Of a DNA stretch of 13,401 nt, positions 1 to 7,261 are shown one piece after another. A program made the translations under genes and the position numbers. The stretch's first letter is position 1, and each line of letters begins with the position of its first letter. The stretch is from Euryarchaeota archaeon UBA13 (GTDB lineage Archaea > Thermoplasmatota > Poseidoniia > Poseidoniales > Poseidoniaceae), in the NCBI GenBank assembly GCA_002495945.1, contig DAHU01000084.1, positions 1 through 13,401 on the forward strand. Direction: 5' to 3'. The notes beneath the pieces were generated by a model that saw only the letters and a program-made list of their open reading frames with translations, was not told the origin of the DNA and ran no database searches.

Positions 1-3000
1 ATACATGGCACAACCTTTCAAACAGTGTTGATAATTTGATTGGTCAAACCTTTGACAATCCGCTGCCCGGAACGTGGGAAGTCCACGTAATTGGCACCAA
101 TGTACCGGTTGGCCCTCAAATGTTTGCTTTGGCACTGAGTGATGATTATGCTTTAGTTAACCTAACACAAGATGCAGACCTTGACGGCGTGGAAGATTCT
201 GATGATGATTGCTTACTGGTGCCCGGAACCTCGAGCGTCGATCGTCAGGGTTGCCCTGATACAGATTCTGATGGTTACTCGGATCCAGACACTGGATGGA
301 CAATAGCCAATGGAGCAGATGCGTTCGTGAATGAACCTACGCAATGGGCTGACCAAGATGGCGATAGTTACGGCGACAATCCCACAGGCATACAACCCGA
401 CGCCTGCCCCATTGCACCGGGTACATCGACATTGGACCGATTTGGCTGTCCCGATGCGGATACAGATGGTTACTCAGACCCTGATGGTACATGGCAAATC
501 GCCAACGGCGCCGATGGCTGCCCAGCGGTAATCGGAACTTCGGACCAAGATCGTTCAGGGTGCCCGGATGGTGACGGTGATGGATACAGTGACCCGGACC
601 CATCGGGCATCAATGGACCAATTTGGGATATTAGCGACGGAGCAGACGCATTCCCAAACAATTCGACTCAATGGGTAGATGGCGATTCTGATACTTTCGG
701 TGACAATACCAGCGGAACATTTGGTGATGCTTGTGTAGGCACGCCTGGTTCATCATACCAAGACCGATACGGATGTGTTGACACCGACGGAGACGGCTAT
801 TCTGACCCTGATGGAGGGTGGACTACTACTAATGGAGCAGATGCTTTTGTCAGTGAACCGACACAATGGGTAGATTCTGATGGTGATGGTTACGGTGACA
901 ACCCAAGCGGGGTTAATGCCGATGTATGTCCCACCGTGCCCGGCTCGTCAAATCAATTAGGCACCTTAGGTTGCCCAGATTCAGACGGTGATGGTTATGC
1001 TGATACCGATGATTTATTCCCGGTTGATTCAACTCAGTGGTTTGACGATGACGCTGACGGATACGGGGATAATCCAAGTGGCAACAATCCAGATGGCTGT
1101 ATAGGAACTCAAGGATTTTCCAGTCAAGACAGACTTGGTTGCCCGGACACTGACGGTGATGGCTGGTCAGACCCTGATGCGAGCTGGACCACCGCTAATA
1201 ATGCAGATATGTGGCCAAATGATGCAACCCAATGGAAGGATACTGATGGCGACGGTTACGGTGACAATTCAGCCGGAACTAACGGCGACCAATGTCCGGG
1301 TAACTACGGCGAGTCCATCAATGACAGATTAGGGTGTCCTGACACCGACGGCGATGGTTGGTCGGACCCCAGCGGAAGCTGGACAGAAGCCCTTGGAGCT
1401 GACGCATTCCCTAATGACCCTACTCGTTGGGCAGACACGGACGGTGACGGAGTAGAGGATATTACGGATGATGCTTGTCCAAACATCGAAGGCTATTCCA
1501 TTCACGACCGCCAAGGATGTCCAGATTCTGACGGCGACGGTTATTCCAACGGTGACGCATCATGGACCTCCACCAACGGCGCTGACGTATTTCCAAATGA
1601 CCCTACTCAGTGGAATGATAGTGATTTTGATGGCTATGGCGATGAACTATCGGGAAATAATCCGGACCGCTGCCCGTTTACTTGGGGAGATTCATGGCGA
1701 AATGGAACACTTGGTTGTCCTGATGCGGACCAAGACGGTTGGGCTGACACAGAGGATGCTCAACCCAATGAACCTACTCAGTGGTCCGACATAGATGGGG
1801 ATGGCTATGGTGATAACTTAGCTGGAGTAAATCCTGATGCTTGTCCAAATCAGGCTGGCAATTCTACCCAAGGCAACAGATTGGGTTGTGTCGATGATGA
1901 TGGTGATGGATGGGATAACGCAATCGATGAATTACCTCTAACCCCTACTCAATGGCTAGATCAGGATGGTGATGGTTACGGCGATAACGCAACCGGAATC
2001 GAGGCAGATTCTTGTCCAGGAGAAGCAGGGACTTCGACTATTGACCGATTTGGTTGCCCCGATGATGATAGTGATGGCGTCTCAAATCTAAGCGATGCCT
2101 TCCCCAATGACCCGACACGCACTCAAGATTCTGACGGAGATGGCTATGACGATTTAGAGGACAATTGTATCTTTGTAGCAGGAAATTCAACTGCAGATAG
2201 AACAGGATGTATAGATACTGATGGCGACGGATATTCCGATGTAACTGTACCAACCAATACCACTGTTGGATGGAACATTAGCGATGGTGCTGACGCATTC
2301 CCAATCGAGGTCAGTCAGTGGGCTGACCAAGATGGTGACGGCTATGGTGACAATGCGAGTGGATTTGAAGCGGATGATTGTCCCGCAGAAGAGGGTTACT
2401 CAAACATCGGATTGTTTGGTTGCCCAGATGACGATAATGACGGCACTGCTCAATCAAGCGATGCTTTCCCTAACGACTCAACTCAATGGTCGGATATCGA
2501 TGGCGATGGATTCGGCGACAATCCTAACGGAACAACACCTGATGCTTGTCCAAACGTAGTAGGAACTTCGACAATAGACCGCTATGGCTGTCCAGATGAG
2601 GATTCTGATGGTGCAAGTGATGACAACGATTTGTGGCTTGGCGATAATACTCAGTGGTTCGATACTGACGGAGATTCCTATGGTGATAACGAGGCTGGCA
2701 CCCGAGGCGATAGTTGCCCGATGGAAAGTGGCACCTCAAATCAAGGAACGAAATTCGGTTGTCCAGACGGTGACAGTGACGGCTGGGCAGACATAGAGGA
2801 TGCATTCCCTAACGAAGATTCTCAATGGTTAGATTCTGATGGAGATGGATGGGGTGATAACCAAACTGCTGGCGCATTCAAACTTGACCACTGGCCGAGC
2901 GACCCAACAAGAAATGCCGGAGAGGCAGACCTAAGCTGCAGCCAATCCACTGTAGAATTAGACTTAGCTGGCGGCGACTGGTTCTCTTTTACCTGCACTG

Positions 3001-3524
3001 TTAGCACTGAGATGGTCAATGCAGGCATCAGGGTTGAATGGCAGGCCATGAGCGGTATCGCCGCAGATACGACAGTGCAGTTGTTGATTTTCACGCCAGA
3101 AACTGGAGGTACACAGACTATCGTCTTCTCGGGTGAAGTTTTAGAAAACGGCGAATATCAACTGATATTAGTCGCTAAGGAACCGGGTTCTGAACTAGCA
3201 ATGGATACAGTTACTGTAACTTTAGACGCTCAAGATTCAAGACTAAAAACCAGTATTATTGATGACCAAACAGACGCAATCAACAAGCTCCTAAAAGAGC
3301 CGTTGGTCCAATTTGCACTTGCAGGATTTGTCTTGTTTACCCTGATGGGAACCCTATATTTGAGAGGGAAATCTAATTCGGCTCGTCGTAACAAACAACG
3401 TCGAGAACATGCAGAAAATGTGCTCAAAGCTAGATTAGCTGCCAAACACACTGCACCAGAAAACCGCCGTGCTGAGTTCGGTTTAAATCGTCAGATACCG
3501 CCACCACCGCCCGGCTTCGAGTGA
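1..3524 (+). CDS. C-terminal part of a giant secreted, membrane-anchored Ca-repeat protein, probably a subtilisin-like (S8) protease
   Basis: The reading frame is open to the left edge, so the true start lies outside the window; the TTG at 36 is only the first start-like codon, and residue numbers here count from it. Residues about 1-40 contain GTWEVHVIGTNVPVGPQ followed by FALALS. This resembles the beta-sandwich that follows the catalytic domain in many S8 proteases, so I infer a protease whose catalytic part is upstream. Residues about 46-960 are 15 thrombospondin-type-3-like modules rich in DxDxDG calcium loops. Each has one Cys pair, C-x(14-15)-C, ending in GCPD or similar, and most have a TQW motif. 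An Ig-like domain with one more Cys pair follows (about 964-1070). A single TM helix lies at about 1088-1110, then a basic cytoplasmic tail ends in a run of five prolines. The likely topology is a rigid, Ca-stabilised stalk outside the cell. The frame is intact. The repeat and anchor architecture is certain; the protease identity is moderate, and an adhesin or other surface protein is the alternative. Confidence 0.85.
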   Translation, partial: TWHNLSNSVDNLIGQTFDNPLPGTWEVHVIGTNVPVGPQMFALALSDDYALVNLTQDADLDGVEDSDDDCLLVPGTSSVDRQGCPDTDSDGYSDPDTGWTIANGADAFVNEPTQWADQDGDSYGDNPTGIQPDACPIAPGTSTLDRFGCPDADTDGYSDPDGTWQIANGADGCPAVIGTSDQDRSGCPDGDGDGYSDPDPSGINGPIWDISDGADAFPNNSTQWVDGDSDTFGDNTSGTFGDACVGTPGSSYQDRYGCVDTDGDGYSDPDGGWTTTNGADAFVSEPTQWVDSDGDGYGDNPSGVNADVCPTVPGSSNQLGTLGCPDSDGDGYADTDDLFPVDSTQWFDDDADGYGDNPSGNNPDGCIGTQGFSSQDRLGCPDTDGDGWSDPDASWTTANNADMWPNDATQWKDTDGDGYGDNSAGTNGDQCPGNYGESINDRLGCPDTDGDGWSDPSGSWTEALGADAFPNDPTRWADTDGDGVEDITDDACPNIEGYSIHDRQGCPDSDGDGYSNGDASWTSTNGADVFPNDPTQWNDSDFDGYGDELSGNNPDRCPFTWGDSWRNGTLGCPDADQDGWADTEDAQPNEPTQWSDIDGDGYGDNLAGVNPDACPNQAGNSTQGNRLGCVDDDGDGWDNAIDELPLTPTQWLDQDGDGYGDNATGIEADSCPGEAGTSTIDRFGCPDDDSDGVSNLSDAFPNDPTRTQDSDGDGYDDLEDNCIFVAGNSTADRTGCIDTDGDGYSDVTVPTNTTVGWNISDGADAFPIEVSQWADQDGDGYGDNASGFEADDCPAEEGYSNIGLFGCPDDDNDGTAQSSDAFPNDSTQWSDIDGDGFGDNPNGTTPDACPNVVGTSTIDRYGCPDEDSDGASDDNDLWLGDNTQWFDTDGDSYGDNEAGTRGDSCPMESGTSNQGTKFGCPDGDSDGWADIEDAFPNEDSQWLDSDGDGWGDNQTAGAFKLDHWPSDPTRNAGEADLSCSQSTVELDLAGGDWFSFTCTVSTEMVNAGIRVEWQAMSGIAADTTVQLLIFTPETGGTQTIVFSGEVLENGEYQLILVAKEPGSELAMDTVTVTLDAQDSRLKTSIIDDQTDAINKLLKEPLVQFALAGFVLFTLMGTLYLRGKSNSARRNKQRREHAENVLKARLAAKHTAPENRRAEFGLNRQIPPPPPGFE
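171..2913 (+). repeat. 15 tandem thrombospondin-type-3-like Ca-binding modules (coding repeat)
   Basis: The repeat is protein-level, with a period of roughly 50-65 codons. Each module runs DxDGDGYGDNxxG, then D-x-C-P, then G-x-S, then DRxGCPD, then DxDGDGYSDP, then AFPNDPTQW. I count 15 pairs of cysteines, and together with the pair in the following Ig-like domain this accounts for every cysteine in the visible protein (32). The modules are diverged in DNA sequence (mixed GAT/GAC, GGT/GGC/GGA), so they are old and maintained by selection on the protein. Two linker types occur: a long one with SDPDxxWTxxNGADAF and a short one such as ADTDDLFP. Known TSP3 repeats bind Ca2+ through the aspartates. 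The module joining around 505-530 is shortened. Confidence 0.9.
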
Positions 3525-3573
3525 AGTTACGACCGATTGACTCAAAGAGGGAATACTACTCGCAACCAATATC

Positions 3574-3648
3574 GCGGATATGGTGAAGTGGTTATCATCT
3601 GAGGTTTCCAACCTTATGTCGTGGGTTCGACTCCCGCTATCCGCACCA
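3574..3648 (+). tRNA. tRNA-Gly(TCC), CCA encoded
   Basis: It folds as a complete cloverleaf. The acceptor is GCGGATA (3574-3580) with TATCCGC (3638-3644). The D arm has stem 3583-3586 with 3595-3598 and loop 3587-3594. The anticodon stem is TGAGG/CCTTA with loop TTTCCAA, giving anticodon TCC at 3607-3609. The variable loop is 3617-3620. The T arm is GTGGG/CCCGC around TTCGACT. The discriminator is A3645 and CCA (3646-3648) is genomically encoded. There is no intron. Discriminator A73 in tRNA-Gly is typical of archaea and eukaryotes, whereas bacteria normally use U73, which helps place the organism. The gene sits in the short gap between two same-strand protein genes. Confidence 0.96.
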
Positions 3649-3714
3649 CAATTACGCCGCTATTACAGAGGTGCTTGGTGCTAAAATTAACAAAGTCTAT
3701 GAGGAACCGGTACA

Positions 3715-3720
3715 AGGTCA
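3715..3720 (+). promoter_or_regulatory. SD-like site supporting the ATG at 3725
   Basis: AGGTCA matches the AGGTGA core of the Shine-Dalgarno at five of six positions, with four bases before ATG 3725. It favours this ATG over the upstream in-frame GTG 3671. Confidence 0.4.
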
Positions 3721-3724
3721 AAAC

Positions 3725-5131
3725 ATGCAGGGTTCATCTTTGAAAAGCCTGTTACTTGTGTCGGTTTTGTTAAGCGCATCGATGTCTGGTTGCTTCGGAG
3801 AAGATTCTGACGAAAACGACAACGCAATCGCAGGTTTTCAAATTGATTTCACCGATGCTAGCGATGCTGAATTGCGCGGTGGAGAGTGGCACACATTCTT
3901 CCTTACAGGTAACGGTAGATCGATATCAGTTCCAAATAATGTCATGATGTTTATTGATGACGTCATTATTCCAAACGGCTATGCCATGGTCGATGGTGAA
4001 CAAATAAACGGCAAATTACTGCCGATTCCATACGCTGAACAAGTTAGTATTACCATAGTTGAAGCCAATGGCAAAGGAAAGTCATTTGAATACACAATTA
4101 ACGAAGGTGAGCCAATCGTGAGTGGTGAGGAATGGTTCGACAAAATGGACTTCATTACCAGTGTTTGTGCTGATTCTACCAAATGTGGCGGCTACATCAA
4201 TCGCTGGATGGGTTCACCAAATCCAGCCTTTGAGAGAGCAGCGTCTTTCTTCCATGGCCACTTTGAGGGGCTGGGATATGAAACTCACTTGATGAGAGTT
4301 ACTGATACCTTTAGTTTGACTCAACCCGAGAGCCTCAATGTAATTGCCTGGAAACGCGGTTATGACGACTCATGTGTGCAAGGAATCGGGGCTCACATGG
4401 ACATTGCTCCTCCCGCCGGACCACCGGGAGGTGGTACATACGAAGGTGCTTATGACAATACCGCAGGAACTGTTGCAGTTATGTTGTACGCCAAGGCATT
4501 ACTCGATATCGAAGTTCGATGTGATACTTTTCTTGCCCTATGGTCGAGTGAAGAAGCCGGTCTGAGAGGCTCCAATGCTTTCGCAAACAATGATTGTGAT
4601 TATTGTCTACCACAAGACAAAGAATTACGGTTTTACATCAATATGGACATGATGGGAATTTCTTATCCGGCCAAGAAATCAAATGGCGATTACTTTCCTT
4701 ACCATGCATGGTCCGGGCCTGACTTTGACCCAGAAGTGCAAGATGTTGCTATCACAACAATCCTCGATTATGTCCATAGAGATGTTCTTGAAGCACCGAT
4801 GGATTTGCGAATTGAAGGTTCGTATGGTGCTGGTTGCGACCAACATTGGGATGACCACTATAATTTAGTAATGGACGTCCATGAAGACACTTTTGGCCGC
4901 TCAGACCACGTTACTTTTAGAAATCTTGGAGCCCAGACAATTTTTCATTTGGGTGCCTACGATGAGGATTACAGCGCTTATCATTCACCAACGGACACCT
5001 TTGACAATATGATTGCTGAAGTAGGTGGACCTGATGAATTGAAGGCTAGCATTCAGTATGTCTTATGGGCTGCATTTTTGGAATTCATGTTGGCAGATCA
5101 AACACCCGAAGTACGTAATGTCGATGTTTGA
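3725..5131 (+). CDS. Secreted lipoprotein M28-family zinc aminopeptidase/carboxypeptidase
   Basis: This is a di-zinc exopeptidase predicted to trim peptides at the outer face of the membrane. From ATG 3725 (468 aa) the N-terminus is a lipoprotein signal: Lys7, a hydrophobic stretch, then SMSGC with the lipidated Cys at 23, followed by an acidic linker. The M28 core has every expected site: H224 and D226 (AHMD), D244 (YDNTAGT), E276-E277 (SSEEAG), D308 (NMDMMG) and H420 (YHSPTD). Residues before about 145 form an extra N-terminal domain that I do not recognise. I chose ATG 3725 because the signal peptide begins there and an SD-like AGGTCA lies at 3715-3720. A GTG at 3671 in the same frame would add 18 residues ahead of the signal. 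The gene follows the tRNA and is 44 nt upstream of the hydrolase gene. The family assignment is secure; the substrate (amino- or carboxy-terminal) cannot be read from sequence. Confidence 0.92.
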   Translation: MQGSSLKSLLLVSVLLSASMSGCFGEDSDENDNAIAGFQIDFTDASDAELRGGEWHTFFLTGNGRSISVPNNVMMFIDDVIIPNGYAMVDGEQINGKLLPIPYAEQVSITIVEANGKGKSFEYTINEGEPIVSGEEWFDKMDFITSVCADSTKCGGYINRWMGSPNPAFERAASFFHGHFEGLGYETHLMRVTDTFSLTQPESLNVIAWKRGYDDSCVQGIGAHMDIAPPAGPPGGGTYEGAYDNTAGTVAVMLYAKALLDIEVRCDTFLALWSSEEAGLRGSNAFANNDCDYCLPQDKELRFYINMDMMGISYPAKKSNGDYFPYHAWSGPDFDPEVQDVAITTILDYVHRDVLEAPMDLRIEGSYGAGCDQHWDDHYNLVMDVHEDTFGRSDHVTFRNLGAQTIFHLGAYDEDYSAYHSPTDTFDNMIAEVGGPDELKASIQYVLWAAFLEFMLADQTPEVRNVDV

Positions 5132-5145
5132 GAACACTTACAACC

Positions 5146-5154
5146 TTTAATTTA
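5146..5154 (+). promoter_or_regulatory. TATA-like box, possible leaderless promoter of the hydrolase gene
   Basis: TTTAATTTA is centred about 26 nt before ATG 5176, which is the usual distance from an archaeal TATA box to the transcription start. No Shine-Dalgarno precedes this ATG. Together these fit a leaderless mRNA beginning at the start codon. The site is short and AT-rich, so chance is possible. Confidence 0.4.
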
Positions 5155-5175
5155 CTCAACATCTAATCCTAAGCC

Positions 5176-6819
5176 ATGGAAAAGGCCACGGTAAATCATA
5201 ATCGCCTTTCCAAAATTACTCAAAATAACCTCTTCCCGTTGGCATTATTTACATTAGGAGTAATTATCTCATTAATCGAGACAATATATCTGCTAATTCT
5301 TGGTAATTCTATCGATAACGCAGTTTGGCCACTGGCAATTAGAACTCTCGAACTTACGCTCTTGCTCAGACAAAGTGTCCCAAGTGTCGCTGTTTTATGC
5401 GCCCTAATCCTAGGCTTAGGCTTATGGTTGATGATTAGAAGACAACGTGAAAGATTTATTCCACATTGGATTGGTTATGCTTGCGTATTTATTTCAGGTA
5501 TCGTAGTGGGTACCTATGCCGTTTTTGTGATAATGGATTTGCGTTATCTAAGGGGGGCATTCCTTTTGCTTCCTACCATGTATGGGTTCATCCTTTTTGC
5601 TTGTTCAATCGGTTCTCGTGGAGTACCTAAGTTACCCAAAACAAGCTACGGAAAGATGGAGAACTTCTATGCAATCAGTCACCTATTTGCTGTGTTTATG
5701 GCGGCGTGGCTAATGATGCCTGGTATTCCCGCACTAGTCGGTATGGCTCCTTCACCACCTGACAAACCCGTTTTCGGCTACGGCGCCGATCCGGGACCAT
5801 TTCAAGAAGTGCTGGAGATCTATCCTTACCCACTACCGGATAACGTCACCGCTATTCAAGGCGGTACCGAAGATGATATAACATTCTCAATCTATCTGTC
5901 TCTGCCAGTTTTACCTAATAATCCGGGCATTGAAGGTGTTCCATTAGCGATTATATTCCATGCATTCAACAATCCCGATAGAGATTCTTACACAGATTGG
6001 ATTGAACGATTGGTTGGCAAAGGAATGGTTGTAGCCTATATTCAGTACCCTACCGATGTTAGACCGGAGGGCGGTTCAAACTGGGATGATACCGTGGTAG
6101 AGGGCATGTCCGATTGGCCGCATCACGTTCCAAGATTGTACTCAATATACTCCGCTTTGCAGCTATTAAACTCCATCATCGACGATGAAAACAGAGGTCA
6201 GGAAATTGACGAAGTGCTGGGGAACCTAAGCATCATGCCTGAACACTTGTACATCGGCGGACACAGTTTAGGTGGTGCTTATTCACTGAATGCATTGCAG
6301 ATGGCGCAGGAATTTGGCTGGGGTAGTGAAACCTTAGTTGTTAATACCGAAATGGCGTCGTCAAGACCGATTCAAGACCTCTGGCAGCCAGATTTCTCTA
6401 ATCTTCCAGCAGCAACTGTTGTTCATCTGGCTGTTGGAGAAGATGACATGACTGTGGGCCAATGTGACAGCGTTTATCATCAGCAATTATTCGATTTGAT
6501 AGAAGAAAACAATTCACTGTTAATATACATACCAAGTGACAAGTATGGATTTCCAAGATTAGTGGCCTCTCATTACATCCCTGCCAACGAGGCACACGAT
6601 ACACTTGCTGACTGGGCGTTTTACCGCCGTGTTGATGCACAAGCAGATTGGGTAGTGGCAAGGAGTCGAGGTGATTACAATACCGAAGATTTTGCTTATT
6701 TTCATCTCATAGATGGCCCTCAATTAAGAGATATGGGGGAGTGGTCAGATGGAACGCCCGTACTACAACTACAACCATACAGTAATGCTATAGAAGAGAA
6801 GCAATTCATTCATTGTTAG
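5176..6819 (+). CDS. Membrane protein with five TM helices fused to an alpha/beta hydrolase domain
   Basis: The N-terminal third has predicted TM helices at about 20-42, 67-87, 97-120, 127-145 and 164-188. The rest (about 195-547) is an alpha/beta hydrolase. It has a strand and turn PLAIIFHAFNNP (probable oxyanion region), a nucleophile elbow IGGHSLGGAYS with Ser364, a candidate acid in VGEDDM (D423/D424) and candidate His466 or His474 in ASHYIPANEAHD. The order Ser-Asp-His is as expected for a serine esterase, lipase or related hydrolase. The substrate is unknown. With five helices the hydrolase domain is on the opposite side from the N-terminus; the short basic N-terminus and the RRQRER loop after TM2 are consistent with an outside-facing catalytic domain. 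The start ATG 5176 is the first in the open frame and fits a leaderless transcript. The gene lies between the M28 peptidase and a small membrane gene, all in one direction. Confidence 0.82.
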   Translation: MEKATVNHNRLSKITQNNLFPLALFTLGVIISLIETIYLLILGNSIDNAVWPLAIRTLELTLLLRQSVPSVAVLCALILGLGLWLMIRRQRERFIPHWIGYACVFISGIVVGTYAVFVIMDLRYLRGAFLLLPTMYGFILFACSIGSRGVPKLPKTSYGKMENFYAISHLFAVFMAAWLMMPGIPALVGMAPSPPDKPVFGYGADPGPFQEVLEIYPYPLPDNVTAIQGGTEDDITFSIYLSLPVLPNNPGIEGVPLAIIFHAFNNPDRDSYTDWIERLVGKGMVVAYIQYPTDVRPEGGSNWDDTVVEGMSDWPHHVPRLYSIYSALQLLNSIIDDENRGQEIDEVLGNLSIMPEHLYIGGHSLGGAYSLNALQMAQEFGWGSETLVVNTEMASSRPIQDLWQPDFSNLPAATVVHLAVGEDDMTVGQCDSVYHQQLFDLIEENNSLLIYIPSDKYGFPRLVASHYIPANEAHDTLADWAFYRRVDAQADWVVARSRGDYNTEDFAYFHLIDGPQLRDMGEWSDGTPVLQLQPYSNAIEEKQFIHC

Positions 6820-6826
6820 AGGTGAT
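6819..6826 (+). promoter_or_regulatory. Near-perfect Shine-Dalgarno for the TTG start at 6830
   Basis: GAGGTGAT pairs completely with the conserved 3' end of 16S rRNA (ATCACCTC). It begins on the last base of the upstream stop codon and ends three bases before TTG 6830. It decides this non-ATG start and indicates that the gene is translated from a transcript shared with the hydrolase gene. Confidence 0.8.
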
Positions 6827-6829
6827 AGA

Positions 6830-7261
6830 TTGACAGAAGAGGTTGGTGAGAAAAAATCTCTCGTTAAACTCATTGCCGGCTCCGCTTTAATCGGATCAAT
6901 GTGTTGTCTTCCCAGTGTAGTCTTGGTGCTGTTCGGGTTAGCATCGGTGAGTTCTGCAGCAGCCCTATCAGACACGTTGTACTGGGGTGGCGATGGTTAT
7001 GGATGGTTTAGGCCGTTGATGCTTAGTTTAGCTCTAGCATTTGTTATCATTGGACTGGTGATTCATTTTAGAAGCAAAGGCATCTGTACCATCGACCAAG
7101 CAAAGCGTGAGCGAAGGAAGATAATCAACACCTCATTACTGGTAATTATCATAAGTTATGTTTCCTACTTGTTACTGAACTATGTAATCTTAACCGAAAT
7201 TGGTATTTTGCTTGACCTACCATGGGAAGAAAGTCGAGATAGTTACATGTTTTGGAAATAA
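6830..7261 (+). CDS. Small membrane protein, MerT-like (possible mercuric/metal transport protein)
   Basis: The protein is 143 aa with three predicted TM helices (about 13-46, 60-80 and 98-122). The first helix carries a vicinal Cys pair followed by a proline (C25-C26-L-P28). The second begins WFRPL, and a third Cys (C86) follows it in the loop. A CC-x-P pair in TM1 and an RP-containing start of TM2 resemble MerT/MerF-family mercuric transporters, where the TM1 Cys pair receives Hg(II). MerT normally also has a cytosolic Cys pair, of which only one Cys is seen here. No merP, merA or merR homologue is visible nearby, so mercury as substrate is a guess. The start is TTG 6830 with the SD at 6819-6826, ten bases after the hydrolase stop, so it is probably co-transcribed. 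The gene ends directly against the stop of the opposite-strand PPTase. Confidence 0.75.
   Translation: MTEEVGEKKSLVKLIAGSALIGSMCCLPSVVLVLFGLASVSSAAALSDTLYWGGDGYGWFRPLMLSLALAFVIIGLVIHFRSKGICTIDQAKRERRKIINTSLLVIIISYVSYLLLNYVILTEIGILLDLPWEESRDSYMFWK

Noticed and set aside
171..2913. The regular repeat array looked briefly like a possible non-coding or CRISPR-type array.
   Set aside because: The copies diverge in DNA but keep protein motifs and an open frame throughout; there are no uniform direct repeats with spacers.
3551..3557. AATACTA as a TATA box for the tRNA gene.
   Set aside because: It is a poor match to the archaeal consensus and about 20 nt from the tRNA 5' end, which is too close to call.
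3681..3690. CTAAAATTAA as a promoter for the M28 gene.
   Set aside because: It is a weak match with no support beyond AT-richness; the gene could also be read through from the tRNA.
3671..3724. GTG at 3671 as the start of the M28 gene.
   Set aside because: It puts 18 extra polar residues before the signal peptide and lies only 22 nt after the tRNA; ATG 3725 begins a normal lipoprotein signal with an SD-like site.
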